Assembly (NCBI GenBank): GCA_018398805.1
Contig: JAGFBZ010002395.1
Location: forward strand, 124,001 to 188,000
Direction of reading: 5' to 3'
Length of the DNA stretch: 64,000 bases
From: Hirundichthys speculiger
Taxonomy: Eukaryota; Chordata; Actinopteri; Beloniformes; Exocoetidae
A program made the position numbers and the translations under genes. The notes under the pieces were generated by a model, which was given only the letters and a program-made list of their open reading frames with translations, made no database searches and was not told the origin of the DNA. Positions within the stretch are counted from its first letter, which is position 1. Each line of letters starts with the position of its first letter. Of this stretch, positions 1 through 12,900 are shown one piece after another.

Positions 1-1134
1 TGTCGAGAGTCGACTCCAAGCAAACCAAAGACTTCTCTGACCTACCTCTGCATATTGTAATTTATGAGAACAGCAGCTTACCTTCTGTTCTTCTGCTGCC
101 ATGAGCTTGTATCTCTATAGGTGCTAAATGGTTAAATCTTTACTCTAAGTACATTTTGATAAATGCATTCTGGTAGCCAAGCGTGACATAAATTATTCTA
201 AAACCTGAGCGATCCCTCTTGAATTGTGGCCTCTGTGAAAGAGATCTTGGCAGCTCTTTAACTCATAAAACAAACCCAGCAGAGAGCAAAAGGAGGTCAT
301 TACACAGGAATAAGTGCTGGCCTCATTTATGGCCTATGTAACATCCTTTTTTAAATTTTAATTATTTTAAAAGACCTTGTGGAATTTGGAGTATCACAAA
401 GGTGCTTCATTAAAGCTCCACTAGAGTTTCTTATTTTAGGATTGCACTTCCCACTGCAATGCTGAAAAAGGAGTTGGCCTCTCATTAAAATCCTAAATCA
501 ATCCATTGTTAATGTGCAGGACTGATTTCACGTGTCGCATAGTAAGTAATCAAAGAAAGTGTGTTCAAAGTAAAAATGTTTTATGACAGAGAATATGCTT
601 ATCTTTGGCTTTACTGGGCATTAACCCCTTAACCTCCCCGTGAACATCTGTCAGATGTTTGGACCCTCAGCGATATCTGAACTCGGTGAGGAGATGTGGG
701 GTGGGTTGGATTAAGACGGGAGGATTTATCCTGCTTCAGCTTAACGTGAAGCTAGTATTACAGCTTGTAGCTTTATTGACTAGAGGCATATGTACAACAG
801 CTAGCCTGGTTCTGTACAAGGGCTTTTGCTCAGATTAAACCAGCAGCATATTAAGTGGCTGGTTAGTGACCATAAGAGGTGTTGGTAAGCAGATTTTAGG
901 CTGAGCCAAAGCAGCAGTTTTCACCCTGGTTCTTCTTCTTTCTGTCAGCTTCATTTTGTGGTTAGTTAACATGAGCTGGTTAGTTAGCCTGAGATGCTCT
1001 GTTAACTCTGTTAAAAAATAATACAATTAAAAAAATCTAACTACATCCACATCACTGTCACAAAATTAAGAAGTTCCATCTTTTATCTTTAATCCAAAGC
1101 TAGCTGAGTCCTATGTTTCTAGTCTCTTTGCTAC

Positions 1135-1181
1135 GTTAACTCATTGGCTGCCATTGACGCAACGGCAGCCAATGAGTTAAC
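1135..1181. repeat. Perfect 18-bp inverted repeat (hairpin)
   Basis: GTTAACTCATTGGCTGCC at 1135-1152 is matched exactly by its reverse complement at 1164-1181, with an 11-base loop (ATTGACGCAAC). Perfect arms of this length are not expected by chance. It resembles a collapsed MITE or a head-to-head pair of element ends, but no flanking target duplication was identified. Confidence 0.9.
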
Positions 1182-4100
1182 TGTCATCTCCAGCTGTTAC
1201 AGATACGGTATGTTGGATAATTTATCAGCCTACAAACAATCTTTCAAACTGGTGCTTAAAGCTCGTGGCCAATAAAATTGTTTAAGTTCAGATAAAAAGG
1301 AACAAAAATTTCCTCCAACGGAGGGCCTGTGCATAAGCAAGTGTCTTTTACAGAAGCGCAGCTTATTACTGCAGACATCATGCTGACTGAAGATGCACAG
1401 CAGGCCTTCACTTTTACTTTAACAAACATCCTGTACAAAAACTGGAAGGCTGCCTCTGCTCCCGCGGTTGGCTTGCATTTATGATGCCATTTCATTCTGT
1501 GCTTCTCTGTGATTGTGAGTGCAATAACTGATTCATTAATGCTGCTTGAAAGAAAATTGGGGGAGCTGTCTCCACAAAGGCCTCTCCAGCACCACATGCA
1601 TGCAGTTGTCGAGCACCTCTCTTTTAAGTAGGCGACGTAGCGCTTTGGCAACGTCAGATCCCCTCATTTCCTTGAAGGCGTTCATGAGATTAGTATTGCA
1701 GCACCGCATCCCATGGAAGCCAGCCCCCGTCGCTGCAGATAGTTCTTTTCAACAGGAATCTGCCCTCTGATGTAGCGCTAAAATTAGCCCAGCCATCTGT
1801 GATTAAAACAGCCAAATTTTACATGTGCATGGAAAAACTTTACGGCACATAAGTGCTTCCATTTGTTGCTAAAGAACAGCTCTCTATTGCTCTTTTTCAG
1901 CGTTTCAATCCTCACATTTGTGTGAAAGTGAGTAGTAAAATGGAGAGTGGGGTGTTTCACACCTATTTCAGCCTCGACAGCAGCTTTTAGCACTCCTTCA
2001 CAGACCAGTAAGTCCTTATCACATGTGCAACATGTTAAAGCTTAGAACTTTCATTGATCTCCAGATGCAGTCCTCCACCCATCCTCCCCCTCCAGAAACC
2101 ACCCTTTTTAACCAGATCAGACGCAAAGAGTCTCCTTTCAAGCTCTCCTTTCCTTTCATGTCCACAGCTCCGGCTCTCGTCTGTGTGGGTACACCTCCGT
2201 TATGGTGCTCTCTCCTTTTTTGCTGTGTTTTCTGTAGGTGAGGGTGCCTGCACTCAGTTCAGTGAGTTCAGCTACCAGTACAATTAGTGGGAGGCTCTTT
2301 CAGCACCCCCAGCCTGCACCCAGATCAGCAGCAGTTAACGAACAGATCTCTCACAAAGTTTGTGCAAATAGTTTCAAATAAGCTAAAAGTGAATGCCTCA
2401 GACTAATGTAAACACTTGCTTTTTCCTGTGTTTTTCTTTCTATTAAATGAGAGTTTGTCTGTAGTTGTCATTTTGTCAACAGTCACAACTTTCTTTGTAG
2501 TGACCTGATCAGACACAGCAGGCCCATGAAGTAAAGGGCAATACAGCTGACATTTGTTGGTGGTGCCCTTTGGAGGCTGCCAGAATTTAGCCAATCAGAA
2601 GACAGTGCACTCATTGAGATGAACTGTCTCATTTCAGACAGCAGCGCATGAACTAAAGTGGTTCCGATTCTAATACAAGCCTCAGAAATACATGACAGTT
2701 CTGCCAAAATGAAGGGCATCAGCATCTGCAAGTATTTACAGCCGTGCGCCAACTGACACCACCTAATCTGCCTAAACGGACTCACAGTTTCTCTTTGTTG
2801 CTCTAAACGCCGGCACAGGAAGTAATGGGATGCTGCCCTGCGACCTCCTTTTTTGAGATGACAGATGGTGACGTGAGTTTTGGGGCTGAGCTAGCGATGT
2901 AGCATCAGCATTATGGTGGCGATATGGTGTTACTTTACGCCACAATGCTAATTATGCAGGGTTGCAGTTTCCAGCATGAATGCTGTGAAATGTAACTACG
3001 ACTTAATGAAGTGAAAAGGGAAGACGGAGGAACCACAGTCCTAAACTGGTGTTTTAGTGCCATGAGACCACGACAATAGTGGTAAAAGTTGTAGATTTTC
3101 ATTTTCATGAACGTTCATCCCATGTCTGTCATTGAAAATGTCAGATTTTGCCACTTAAATAAACAACTGCTGTATAGTTGAATGAAGAGAGAGGTGTGTC
3201 ATGCTTTGGCCACATTCATCTGGCAGTGATTGATAGTTAATAGTGATAGTTAATAGTGAAAATAATTAAAGAGGAAAAAAGTAAACTTCCTAAAATAAGA
3301 CTTGTATCAGATTGTTACTTAATGTCAACTGATACCAAAAGCCAGGGTGTTGGAATTGAGCTCTGAAAGGACGATATGGTATTGGAACACGTCCGGCATG
3401 AAACAAGTTAATAATGGCTTGTATAGGACAAATAAATGTTTCTTTGAGTGTAAAAATATACCGTAATTAGGTCCCGTCAAAGCCACAAGCTTTATAGATG
3501 AGTGGCAGAATCCTTTCCACCATTTCCAAAATGTTTAGCAACCTTTCATTTCATGATTTCTCAAATGTGAGCAAGGATGAGGTCTTGAGTTTATGATAGC
3601 TATAAATTAATATAACTATTACATCAGCAGAGCCAAACTGACAAAACAACAAGAGGTGGATTAGCACCTCCCATTGTAGCCATCCCCTTCCTGAAATGTA
3701 CTCCATGTCACAGGCCACTCAAGCTGATGGAGGGAGACAGTGTGAGGGGATTATAACTAGTTGTAAGCGCTGCCTCCCTTCCTCTCATACTTAAGAGTGG
3801 ATTACAGCATCTCGCAGGCTTGCCTTCATCCTACAGATGGCCTCTCCTCCTCCCTCTGACCCTCTGCATTCACCCACACTTCCTCTCTCATCTCTCGTTT
3901 GGTTTTTGCACCCAGCTTGCCCCCTGGCAGGTGCCGTCTTATCTACGGGTTGCTGTCATGACTGTGTGTCTAAGCTGCACCTCTGGCAACGCAATCAGTC
4001 ATCATTGTCTAATTGTACACAAATCCAAACCGGACTGATTTCACTCTCATGGTGGATATTTCTGTCCAGGAAATGTAGGTCTGCCTTTAGGAGAGCACAC

Positions 4101-7100
4101 GAAGCAGTACTGTGGAAATATAAATAGTCACTCCATCCTTCTAAGTCTGTATACGTCAATTAGAACTTGTTATTTTGGGAAATGCATGACAATGTTTGGA
4201 TTACTGAATGCTCATCATAATATTTGTACAACGACAAGGTTTTCTGTTGATGCAGCTTATCCTCTTGTAGGACATTTTCTCTGAGGTGTGATGAAATAAA
4301 TGAGCAATCTTTGCACAAAAAAGACATTTAAATGGACATCCTAGCAGAATTTTTTTTTTTTTTTGCCTTATTTTGAGTGAGAATTTAAATCAGCTATGTT
4401 GGTCTGTGTTAGTCTTTTATTATCTACTTGATACTGCAAAGCTGACATTCAAGGAAAACTGAGATTTTGCTCGTACTCGCTCACAGATGGCTTGAGCACA
4501 CAAATGTCAACACGATGAGGTGAACCGCACAGAGAAACAAATATCATTACATAACTGATGACGACATGGGCACAGTTTGCCTCAGGTGCCCTGGTCTGCA
4601 GTGTTTGTTTGGTCAGAATATTGTATCTGTGCAGGCAGGAAACACAATCCCAGCAGCATTAAGATCCACCGTCTCCTCTTCACCTTCTGTGGGCGGTGTC
4701 GGTGTTGCTCGTAGTAAAACCATCCTTTTTAGTGGATTTTCTATCCTGGCCCACATTTGGTCTCAGTGAGGGTGTTACATGGGGTGTAGGAAATGGAGCC
4801 AGGGAACAAGGCCAGACATCCATCCATCCACCCACTCACACACATGCACGTATATTCACACGCTCATGTACTAGTGCCTTTCTTCCACTTGAATCATTTT
4901 TCTTTCATCCTTTGGCAAACCATCGCAACAGAAATACTGTAGTATTTCTTTCTGAATAAGGAAGCAACAAAATGTAGAGTTTGAAGTTCTATAAAAGTTT
5001 GCATTTAAACGAATATATGCAATATAGGGTTTAATTTTCCGCCTGTTTTTTGTTCTCAGGATCATCTGACACCGAGTCAGATGAGATTTATTTCTGTCAT
5101 GGTGATGAGCATGACCCGCAGACTGCCAGCTATTGTTACTTCATATGAAACGGCTGCCTGAGCCTGTTAGTGACAAGCGCGGGGAGACAGACGGGAGTTT
5201 GCAGGTGTCATATTTCAGACATGTGTGCACTTTAGCCTCCTGCTGCCTTAAATGTGTAGGTTTCTCACGTGTGTCAAAGACTGCACTTTTAAAAGCTCTT
5301 TTTAACACGTGAATGCTTTCTTTGCACTGACATCTAGGAATATATCCCATAACGTCCTAAGCATTTGCATAGCAAATAAGATTTGTATTTAGCTAAAATT
5401 TACTGTGTGAGTCCTTTACAAATGCTAAATCTTGATGGGTCATAATCTGTATTAATAGCTTTTAATAGTCATTTTTTTTCCTCAGCATTTTGTGCTCCAT
5501 GAACAACATAAAAATGCTTCAAAGCATTGAGTTCTATGTGTGATTATGTATCCCTGGTTCCAATCACTCCCACCTGCAGGTGTTGTGTTTAACGCAAAGC
5601 TGCATGCTTGCTTAGTCTATATTCATTTTCGGTTAAAACAACTGTTATAAGACAGTTGTAAATATAGAAAGACTTGCAGAGTTTTGAGTCCCCCTGCAGT
5701 TTCTCCTATGACAAACTTTGCCTGAGGGCAAAGTTAAAAAAAAAAAAAAAAAGAATAACGTGAAGATAGAATTGATATGGAGATTTGACCTGTTTTAGTG
5801 AGAAGACTGTGTCTCTGTGAGGACATACCTCACATGATGTCCTATCACACGTCACTGCGCTTTGTCACTTTCAAAGGCAGATCTCAAAGAAGCTTTGGGG
5901 CACGTTAAAAGTCCAAAATTATGCTTTTCCTGATGGTAAACGGTTTTTCAAAATTGACTTAAAGTGTAATATGTCTGTTTTCAAGCCTTCTAGCTGTCCT
6001 TTTTAACAGATACACCACTGATTATGCAGTTTTGGAAGAACAGACGTAACATGAATTTCCTCAATTTATTTTTTTCAAAAAGACATTTCTACTTTGGCCA
6101 CCAAGCTACTTAGCGTGCTCCGCATTATATCAACTTCTCTAGCTACGAATAAAGAGCCAACATAGCATCGCCATATTTTAAAGAGAATATGTTTTGTTCT
6201 GCTTGTGTGTTTTGTTAATTGCACCAACAGACCACTGTGACTGGCTGTGGGTTGAGTCGAAGGATCTGTGGACGAAGACAAAATTAACATAAAGTAATAT
6301 GAATTATCATCCTGGGTTCACTTAGCCAGCCAAGCTAAAACAGTTTACTGGTAGGTGTGTTCCAGCTCAGCTGGTTTCTCAGTGCTGCTGGTTCCACCTC
6401 TTTGCAACAAGGCACCACGCAGTTCAAGCAAAAATAGGCTTCAAAAGCTACAAATCTATGGGTGACATCACTGGAGGGTTCATCCAGATCTGTGTACAGT
6501 CAATGATCTGTTCCCATAGCAGAGTGCTCACCAGAGCATACTGAAAATAGAAGATTTAGGTAGCGCGATCTAACAGACCTCGGAGAGTTTTTGAGTAGCA
6601 ATCAAAAATAAAATAACTGTTCCGATATTCATCTATTGTTGATCAAAATGAATCAAAGTGGGATTTTTAATGCAAAGATGAGCAGTAGCTGAATCACTGA
6701 ACATTATAATTTTAACAGATTAATGAAGCCATGAATGTTGCACATGTCATGTCTGAAAAGAATTAAGATGAACATTTTTTAACCTCTGGGAATCTGAATC
6801 AATAAAATCCTTTGTAATTATAAATTACATACATTAGCATTTTCTTTTTTTTTGGTTTATGTTATGTATTTAGAGCAAATAGATTGCATACCTCAGGGTT
6901 ATAAACAGAGTTTATACCAAATATAATCTCCAGGAAACCGCAGGCGTAGACAGCTTATCTTTTAGGTATTAAATCCCACACAAGTGGCTGTCACAGCATC
7001 ACTCTGTGGTGATGTCCCAGGCAGAAAGGCTGTAAGGGAGCCATCACTCCACCTGTGTGCAGGAGTGACATCACACTCTGTGTAAGTAGATGCTGCTGCA

Positions 7101-7225
7101 CCTCCCTTTTCAGACAAATGAAAGAGTTGCAGAGGAGCTTGGCATAAAGCCAAATGTGCCGTTGGGTGAAATCTATCAGGTTCCACAAGTGGAAACACAA
7201 CCCAGCCATAGTCCTGTCACTCCTG

Positions 7226-7283
7226 CTTCTTAAAGGGGCTCTTCAGGCCCTTTAAGAAGAGACTCTTCAGTCCCTTTAAGAAA
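7226..7283. repeat. Hairpin with adjacent direct repeat
   Basis: CTTCTTAAAGGG (7226-7237) and CCCTTTAAGAAG (7248-7259) form a perfect 12-bp stem with a 10-base loop. The right arm with its loop (CTCTTCAGGCCCTTTAAGAA) is then repeated almost exactly as CTCTTCAGTCCCTTTAAGAA. No gene overlaps it. Confidence 0.85.
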
Positions 7284-7885
7284 GGATGAGTGGTAGACCT
7301 TCTGCAGGACAAATGCCTCTTGCCAGTGACAGGAAACTAGTTTTGGGGAGGCTGGTTAGAGTAAACCTAGTGGGCATTTTTTAGGCCAGTGCAGTGGCTA
7401 CACTAGTTTTGATTGTGCAGAAACTGCATGTTTCTGCAGAAACATGTTACTGCTAGCTTTAAATGTGGCTGATTTTTTACGTACAATGTTTAACTTGTCC
7501 AAGAATGTCACGTACAGCAGAAATGCCCATACATGGCTCCTCTAGTCTCATTTGAAATAATATTAAGACAAAGTGTGGTTTGTGGCCAGACAGCTTCAAA
7601 GACATCTGCAGGAGCATAAAAATCAACTGTTAAATCTTTGGAAAAACATTTAGCTTTTTATTTGTGCAGTTTCCATGGTTAAAGTTGTAGTAGCTGTAAA
7701 AAGTCAACAGTCTACCCCGTCATCAAATAATGCCAGTGTATTTTAAAACATTATATGCATACATTTACACGTAGTAGTCTACAGTGACTTAACGAAGCGT
7801 AGAATATTTGGATACCATAAATACTGTAGTGGAACTGGGACCAGGTCTCAAAGGTGGGTTAGAAAACTTTTAAATGTCAGCATTA

Positions 7886-8380
7886 TTAAAGGAGACATAT
7901 TATGCTCTTTTTCTTTTTTTTCAAACGTTGAAACAACTTCCTGTGGTATTAATGAAACCACGCGAAGTGACTCAAAATACCACAGAACTGCCGTACAACA
8001 TGCACGCCTGGTAGACATGTCTTTACACTGCTGTGCATCGCAGCTGGTTGCTGAGGTCAGTCACTTCCCTCCATCCCTCTTTCAGAGGGATGTGGTTTTT
8101 ACAGCTATCCATTTTCAGAAACGGCGGCAGCATGATGTGAAGTTGTGTGTGGATGAAGGTAGCGAGGTCGGACCGGCCTGTTCTGATTTGGCTCTATGAT
8201 GTCACAGAGCCCGAACAAATCTGAGCCGCTTGCTCGATGACACATTTTCAGATTTAGGCAACTCCAAACAAAACAAGGTTGTTGTCAGAGTTTTTGAGTC
8301 ACTTGTCACTTTCAGCACTCTTAATATATGCTCTTAAGCACATTAAAATATTATTATTTTAAACATTATGTCTCCTTTAA
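7886..8380. mobile_element. Non-autonomous MITE with TTAA ends
   Basis: The left end TTAAAGGAGACATATTATG (7886) is mirrored at the right end, CATTATGTCTCCTTTAA (ending 8380). Both sit on TTAA, the preferred target of piggyBac-like elements, though the ends lack the usual CCC start. The 495-bp interior has no transposase; the short ORF at 8017 is not protein-like. Family assignment is left open. Confidence 0.75.
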
Positions 8381-9346
8381 GTCATTGAAGAGAGTGACCC
8401 ATATGCTGAGAGGTCACTTTGACTTAACTAGACTTTCTTCATCTATCTGATACAGTGCAGTTGGTTAAAAAGAAAATGCTGACTGTTTAAATGAAGCAAT
8501 GACCATTATTTTTTCTGCATACAAACTAACAAGAAATGTTCACATCCACAGATTATTCCCATTACTGATTTTAATTTGCCTCGTAAAACATCATACGCTC
8601 CAGTGTCTCAAAGAAATCCACACTCGTTTATTGTTCAAAATGGGAGGCTCAGACAAAGGAAATCCTGGCTTCTCACACACATTCACTGAAAACCAGATGC
8701 ATCTGAGGGATCACCGTAACTGTATCTGAGATAAAACATGAGTCCTGTTTTTTTTTTTTTTCTCTCTGAACTTCCTGAGAGGACCAAGAGAGTTTAGTTT
8801 CAGCTGTGAGACAGTAAACCTGCTGCCAGAGCCCTGGTGGAATTTCAAGTTTTGTTTGTGTATATTAAAGTGAATCCTAGTAGTAACTTGCAGGGTTATT
8901 ATAGTTAACGAAAACTAAGACTAAAACTAAAACTAGCAATGAAAAAATATTTCAGTTAACTGAAATAAAAATAAAAACTACAATTAAAAAAAAAAACGAA
9001 AACTAAATAAAAACTACAATGAAGGATGTAAAACTAACTAAAACTAAACTGAATTGTAGATAAATTCAGCTTCGTTTTCGTTGTCGTTTCGTTTTCTCCC
9101 TCGATTACTGCCATAGAGATTACTGCCTGTCCTGCAGCAGCCGCTATGATACCCTCCCTCCAGAGAGGGGGCAGCATAGCGGATATAGACCTTTTCGGGC
9201 CAGCCCCCCGGAAGTACCCCGTCCGCCATTGCGGGGTTGTGCTACAGAGCGACACTTTCACCGGCTCGCAGATTAACCAGTGTTTTTCTCTTTCTACAAA
9301 TATATATTTTTATAATGTCGAGTCGGTCGAGTGGGAATAATGTTCC

Positions 9347-9477
9347 GTCATAAACTGTGCCAACAATGGAAGAAGAAAGTATGCACGAAGACTGCCTTGT
9401 TTGCAGAACAAGAAGTTAGGAAGACGTGGGTGAAAAATATCAACAGAAAGGACTTTGTTCCAAATGAATACAGCCGG
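9347..9477 (+). pseudogene. THAP-domain exon remnant of the P-type transposase
   Basis: In one frame 9347-9367 reads VINCANN, like the N-terminal Cys part of a THAP finger. In another frame 9421-9477 reads KTWVKNINRKDFVPNEYSR, the helix/tryptophan part that precedes the C-terminal CxxH. A donor-like GTGAG follows directly at 9478. The two halves are out of frame with each other, and the ATG at 9315 runs into a stop after 12 codons, so the exon is dead. THAP proteins bind DNA at transposon ends; this link is by family. Confidence 0.7.
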
Positions 9478-9968
9478 GTGAGTTTTCGTTAACATTTAAT
9501 CTCGTACTATTCATAGTCTCACTGAGAGTCCCGGACGATTCTGGCCGAAAGAACAGCAGTATGAGGCTACTGTAGCCCTCGGCACTAGCACAAGCCTATA
9601 AATGAATGAATAAATTAATGAATGAATGAATGACTTAGGTGGATGATAAAATAAATTAAATATAACATTAACACATAGCCGAATTTACCGCTAGCGTTAA
9701 TGTTACAGTAGCATAATCTTTATGGCTTGTTGACGTTAGTTATAGCCAGCGTTCCACAGTTTTTAGTTTAGTTTTGATTATGGGAATAAATCATGCTATT
9801 TCCATAACCAATCATTAAAAAACAGCGATAAACTACCTTCATCTGTAACTGGAGGCCACTGCCTAACATCATCAATCCAAGACATGTCTGTGTTATCCGT
9901 AACAGATGCTCCACGCTGCTGTGTTTGGGTTAGTTGGTGGAGCACCGCACAGTCCAGTTATGGCGGGG

Positions 9969-9982
9969 CCACTAGGGGGCGC
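9969..9982 (+). promoter_or_regulatory. CTCF-like motif inside the P-type element
   Basis: CCACTAGGGGGCGC matches every position of the vertebrate CTCF core as I know it (CCASYAGRKGGCRS). It is carried by the transposon. Binding is untested; this is a motif match only. Confidence 0.5.
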
Positions 9983-12900
9983 ATGTCCACAATTTTTAAG
10001 TCGAAAAGGTGTATAATCTGCTGCATACTGCAAGAAGAAGAAAAACTAAAACTAAGACTAAAACTAAATAAAAACTAAACTGAAACTAGTCAATTCCTCA
10101 AAATAAAAACTAAACTAAAACTACTAAATTACTTGTTGAACTAACTAAAACTAAACTGAAATAAAAAAGCAAACTGGAAAACTAAATAAAAATAAAAACT
10201 AAAGAAAATTTCAAAACTATAATAACCTTGGTAACTTGAAAAGTGAGAAAGGTTTAGCGCAGAGATGAGCATGCAAGCTGGCAACGAGCTCTTGTGGAAG
10301 ATAAGAAGGCAGTTCAGTCAAGGTCCCAGACACTATCCTAGCCAATGAAAGAAGCCTGTTTAGCACATCGATATGCTACAAAATGTGCTCTATTCAAGTC
10401 TTTTCTGCTTCTGATTTATTTTTTCTTTTCTTTAGGGAATATGTGTTGTATAGGAATCTCTTGTCAATGGAGCAGGTTTCAAGGTTTCTCTGTGGTCAGG
10501 ATTTCTGAAGCAGGCTCTCTCTAACGCGTCCTTGATGTGTGGCCTCCAGGCTGGTCGCTGTCAGTCGGAGCGACCCCCACCCCCTCCCCTCCCTCCCCCC
10601 TCCCCCAGCCTCGCAATGGTGAAATTAAACCTAAGGGATTTGTACATCTCGACATCCGGTCGAGAACGCTGCACAGTGTGATAAAGCATGTTGTGACGGC
10701 TGTCCTCGTGGTATCAGCTGTGTGAATGGACATCTGGGTAATCTGGGCCTGAAACGAAGATTTTAAAGCTGGGGGAGGATAGACGGCCATTAGAGGGGAG
10801 AGGGATTTATGGTCTGAGGAAGAAGTGGGCCGGACTAGTGAGATCAGTTCACCTGCAGAGGAGTGCACTTGATTTTTTTCATTTATTCATTTATTTATTT
10901 TTTCTTAAACATGCTCGTGCAATAACATTAATGTCCGGCTGTGAATTTGACATGATTTAAACACGATTGTCTCTGCAGCAGAGCAGCTGAAGGGATGGAC
11001 AGAGGTGATGAAATTTTGATGAGTGATTGAATCATATTGTTTGTTGTCCGGTCTCTAGCCGCTCCCTCGTGACATGACAACACTGACACTGACACGTTGT
11101 TTATGAGTTTCTCCCAAGATGCTCATTTATTAGACTGTGAAATGGGGTCATGTCCAAACATGACATGAATGCGCAAACATTTGTGAGAATCGAGTGTGAC
11201 ATGACCTTTGTGAGGTACAAGTCCCCACTTGTTGGGATATCGAGAAAGGAACTTTTTATTTGTGTATTAAATCTTCCAATAACTTTATCAGAACTGTAGC
11301 TAATAGTTAATGATAAGATAACTGTGAAATGATAGAGACTGTAGACAGCCTAAAGGGAGGCGCCGCTTGATTGCTTGTTTTGTCTGGTTTCACCATCCTT
11401 TAAAAAATAGTTCTGGAAAATCAAATAAAAGAGCAAATCCACACACATATTTGGAGTAAAACCTCTTTGTAAAACAGCGAATAAGCTGATGGAAAAGTGA
11501 AATTCCTTGGTCACAATTTCTAATTGATGAGTGGTTTTGTCAAATAAAAAAATATGGTAAAAACACTTGAGCTGTTTTTAATCACTCTGAGGGTTCACTT
11601 TATTCCAAATCCACACCAGCAGAGTTCTGATTTTTTTTTAAGCGAGTAGTTTCCTGTTTGCCATAATCATTTAGGCAACTACCATGCTAACCCATGCTGA
11701 TATCCAGAGCCATGAGCGTGCACGCGCTGCCGCAGTATTAATACCAACTACAGTAGCTAGAACATTGGCTACACTGGCTTAGTTACTCAAAATTCCTTAT
11801 TCCTAATTTAAAACGTTTAACTATGAAGTGGTGGCTGCCGCTGACAGGTCCTCTGCTTGTGGATTATGTGCTTCTGTCCCTTTCAGTTATTTGTTGTTAT
11901 CTCTGAGCGCTGTATGTGGCGAAAACATTATGAAAGCCGCAATAAAAATGATCACATCGGGCTTACTTAGAACTGAACAGTTTACAAGCTCCTGAAAAAA
12001 ATGTAGGAAAAGATCAGAGTAATGACTAGTTAAGTAATCACAGCCCATGTTGTATTCTTGTCTACTTTAGAAAGAGCTCGTGATTCAGAGCAGACATGGG
12101 TTGAACTGAACCAGCGATGTCACACGTCAGCTCTACCTTTCGCTCCCGATGTGACGTCACAGCGTGTTTAACTGAGGAAAGAGTCGAGCAGTATTATCAC
12201 TGCTGGGCCTGGTAACATGAACATGCGTGGCTGCCGGGAGCTTCTCAGGGACCAGGGAAGGAATTATGTTGACAGTCTGTGACGAGGCTCTTTTCGCTTG
12301 TCTGCCTCCCTGTGTGTCAGATGCGGGGTCCGAGCTGGACGGGGCCTCGGGCCGTCCCCCCGCCTGCGCTTACATCACTCCTGTCCAGAGCGGAGAAGCT
12401 GTCGCTTCCCATCTCCTCTTGCTTTACGGTTGTGGAACAGGCAGCGCTCTTTGTAGTGATTTCTCGGTGATTGCGATGGGTACTGTAAATGATTTCACAC
12501 ATGAGATGCTGACTGAGCTCTGTCAGCCTCTAATCGATTGACCCTCTTTATGGCCCGTTGTGGCCTGTAAATTGGTCTGCAGCTCCCTGCTGACACAGTA
12601 ACCCTAATGGAGGAGAATTACTGCTGTCTCGTCATGCATTAACCTCCCTCCTCCACCCCTCTTTTCATCAACCCTCTCTGGCACTCAGGCCTGACCTCTC
12701 CGCCAGCCCTCATGCGCTCAGTCGCTTCACAGCTGGATAGATGGGGCGTGATGTGCACATGCACGCTCCAGTCCTGTCACATGTCCCTGTGCCTCTGGGA
12801 GCTGCACTCAGGTGACATTGCCGAGTAAATTAAAGCACTGAAAGCCAAAACACTTGCTGTTTGCACACTGTTGGCCCTTATTTAATTTAAACATAACGTA

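Larger units (their letters stand above)
8891..10230 (+). mobile_element. P-superfamily (THAP-type) DNA transposon, degenerate
   Basis: The 1340-bp element has inverted ends: CAGGGTTATTATAGTT at the left and AACTATAATAACCTTG at the right, matching at 15 of 16 positions. It is flanked by a perfect 8-bp target duplication GTAACTTG (8883-8890 and 10231-10238). Both subterminal zones consist of diverged AAAACTA-type repeats. Inside, around 9347-9477, is the relic of a THAP DNA-binding exon (see separate entry). An 8-bp duplication fits both P and hAT elements; the THAP relic favours P. No catalytic region is left, so it is an internally deleted or dead copy. Confidence 0.85.

Noticed and set aside
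770..1000. Possible second copy of the 3' UTR repeat (CAGCTAGCCTGGTTCTG)
   Set aside because: Only one short phrase resembles it and the flanks do not follow.
9160..9176. Second CTCF-like string in the P-type element
   Set aside because: It matches only part of the core (AGGGGGCAG) and lacks the left half of the motif.
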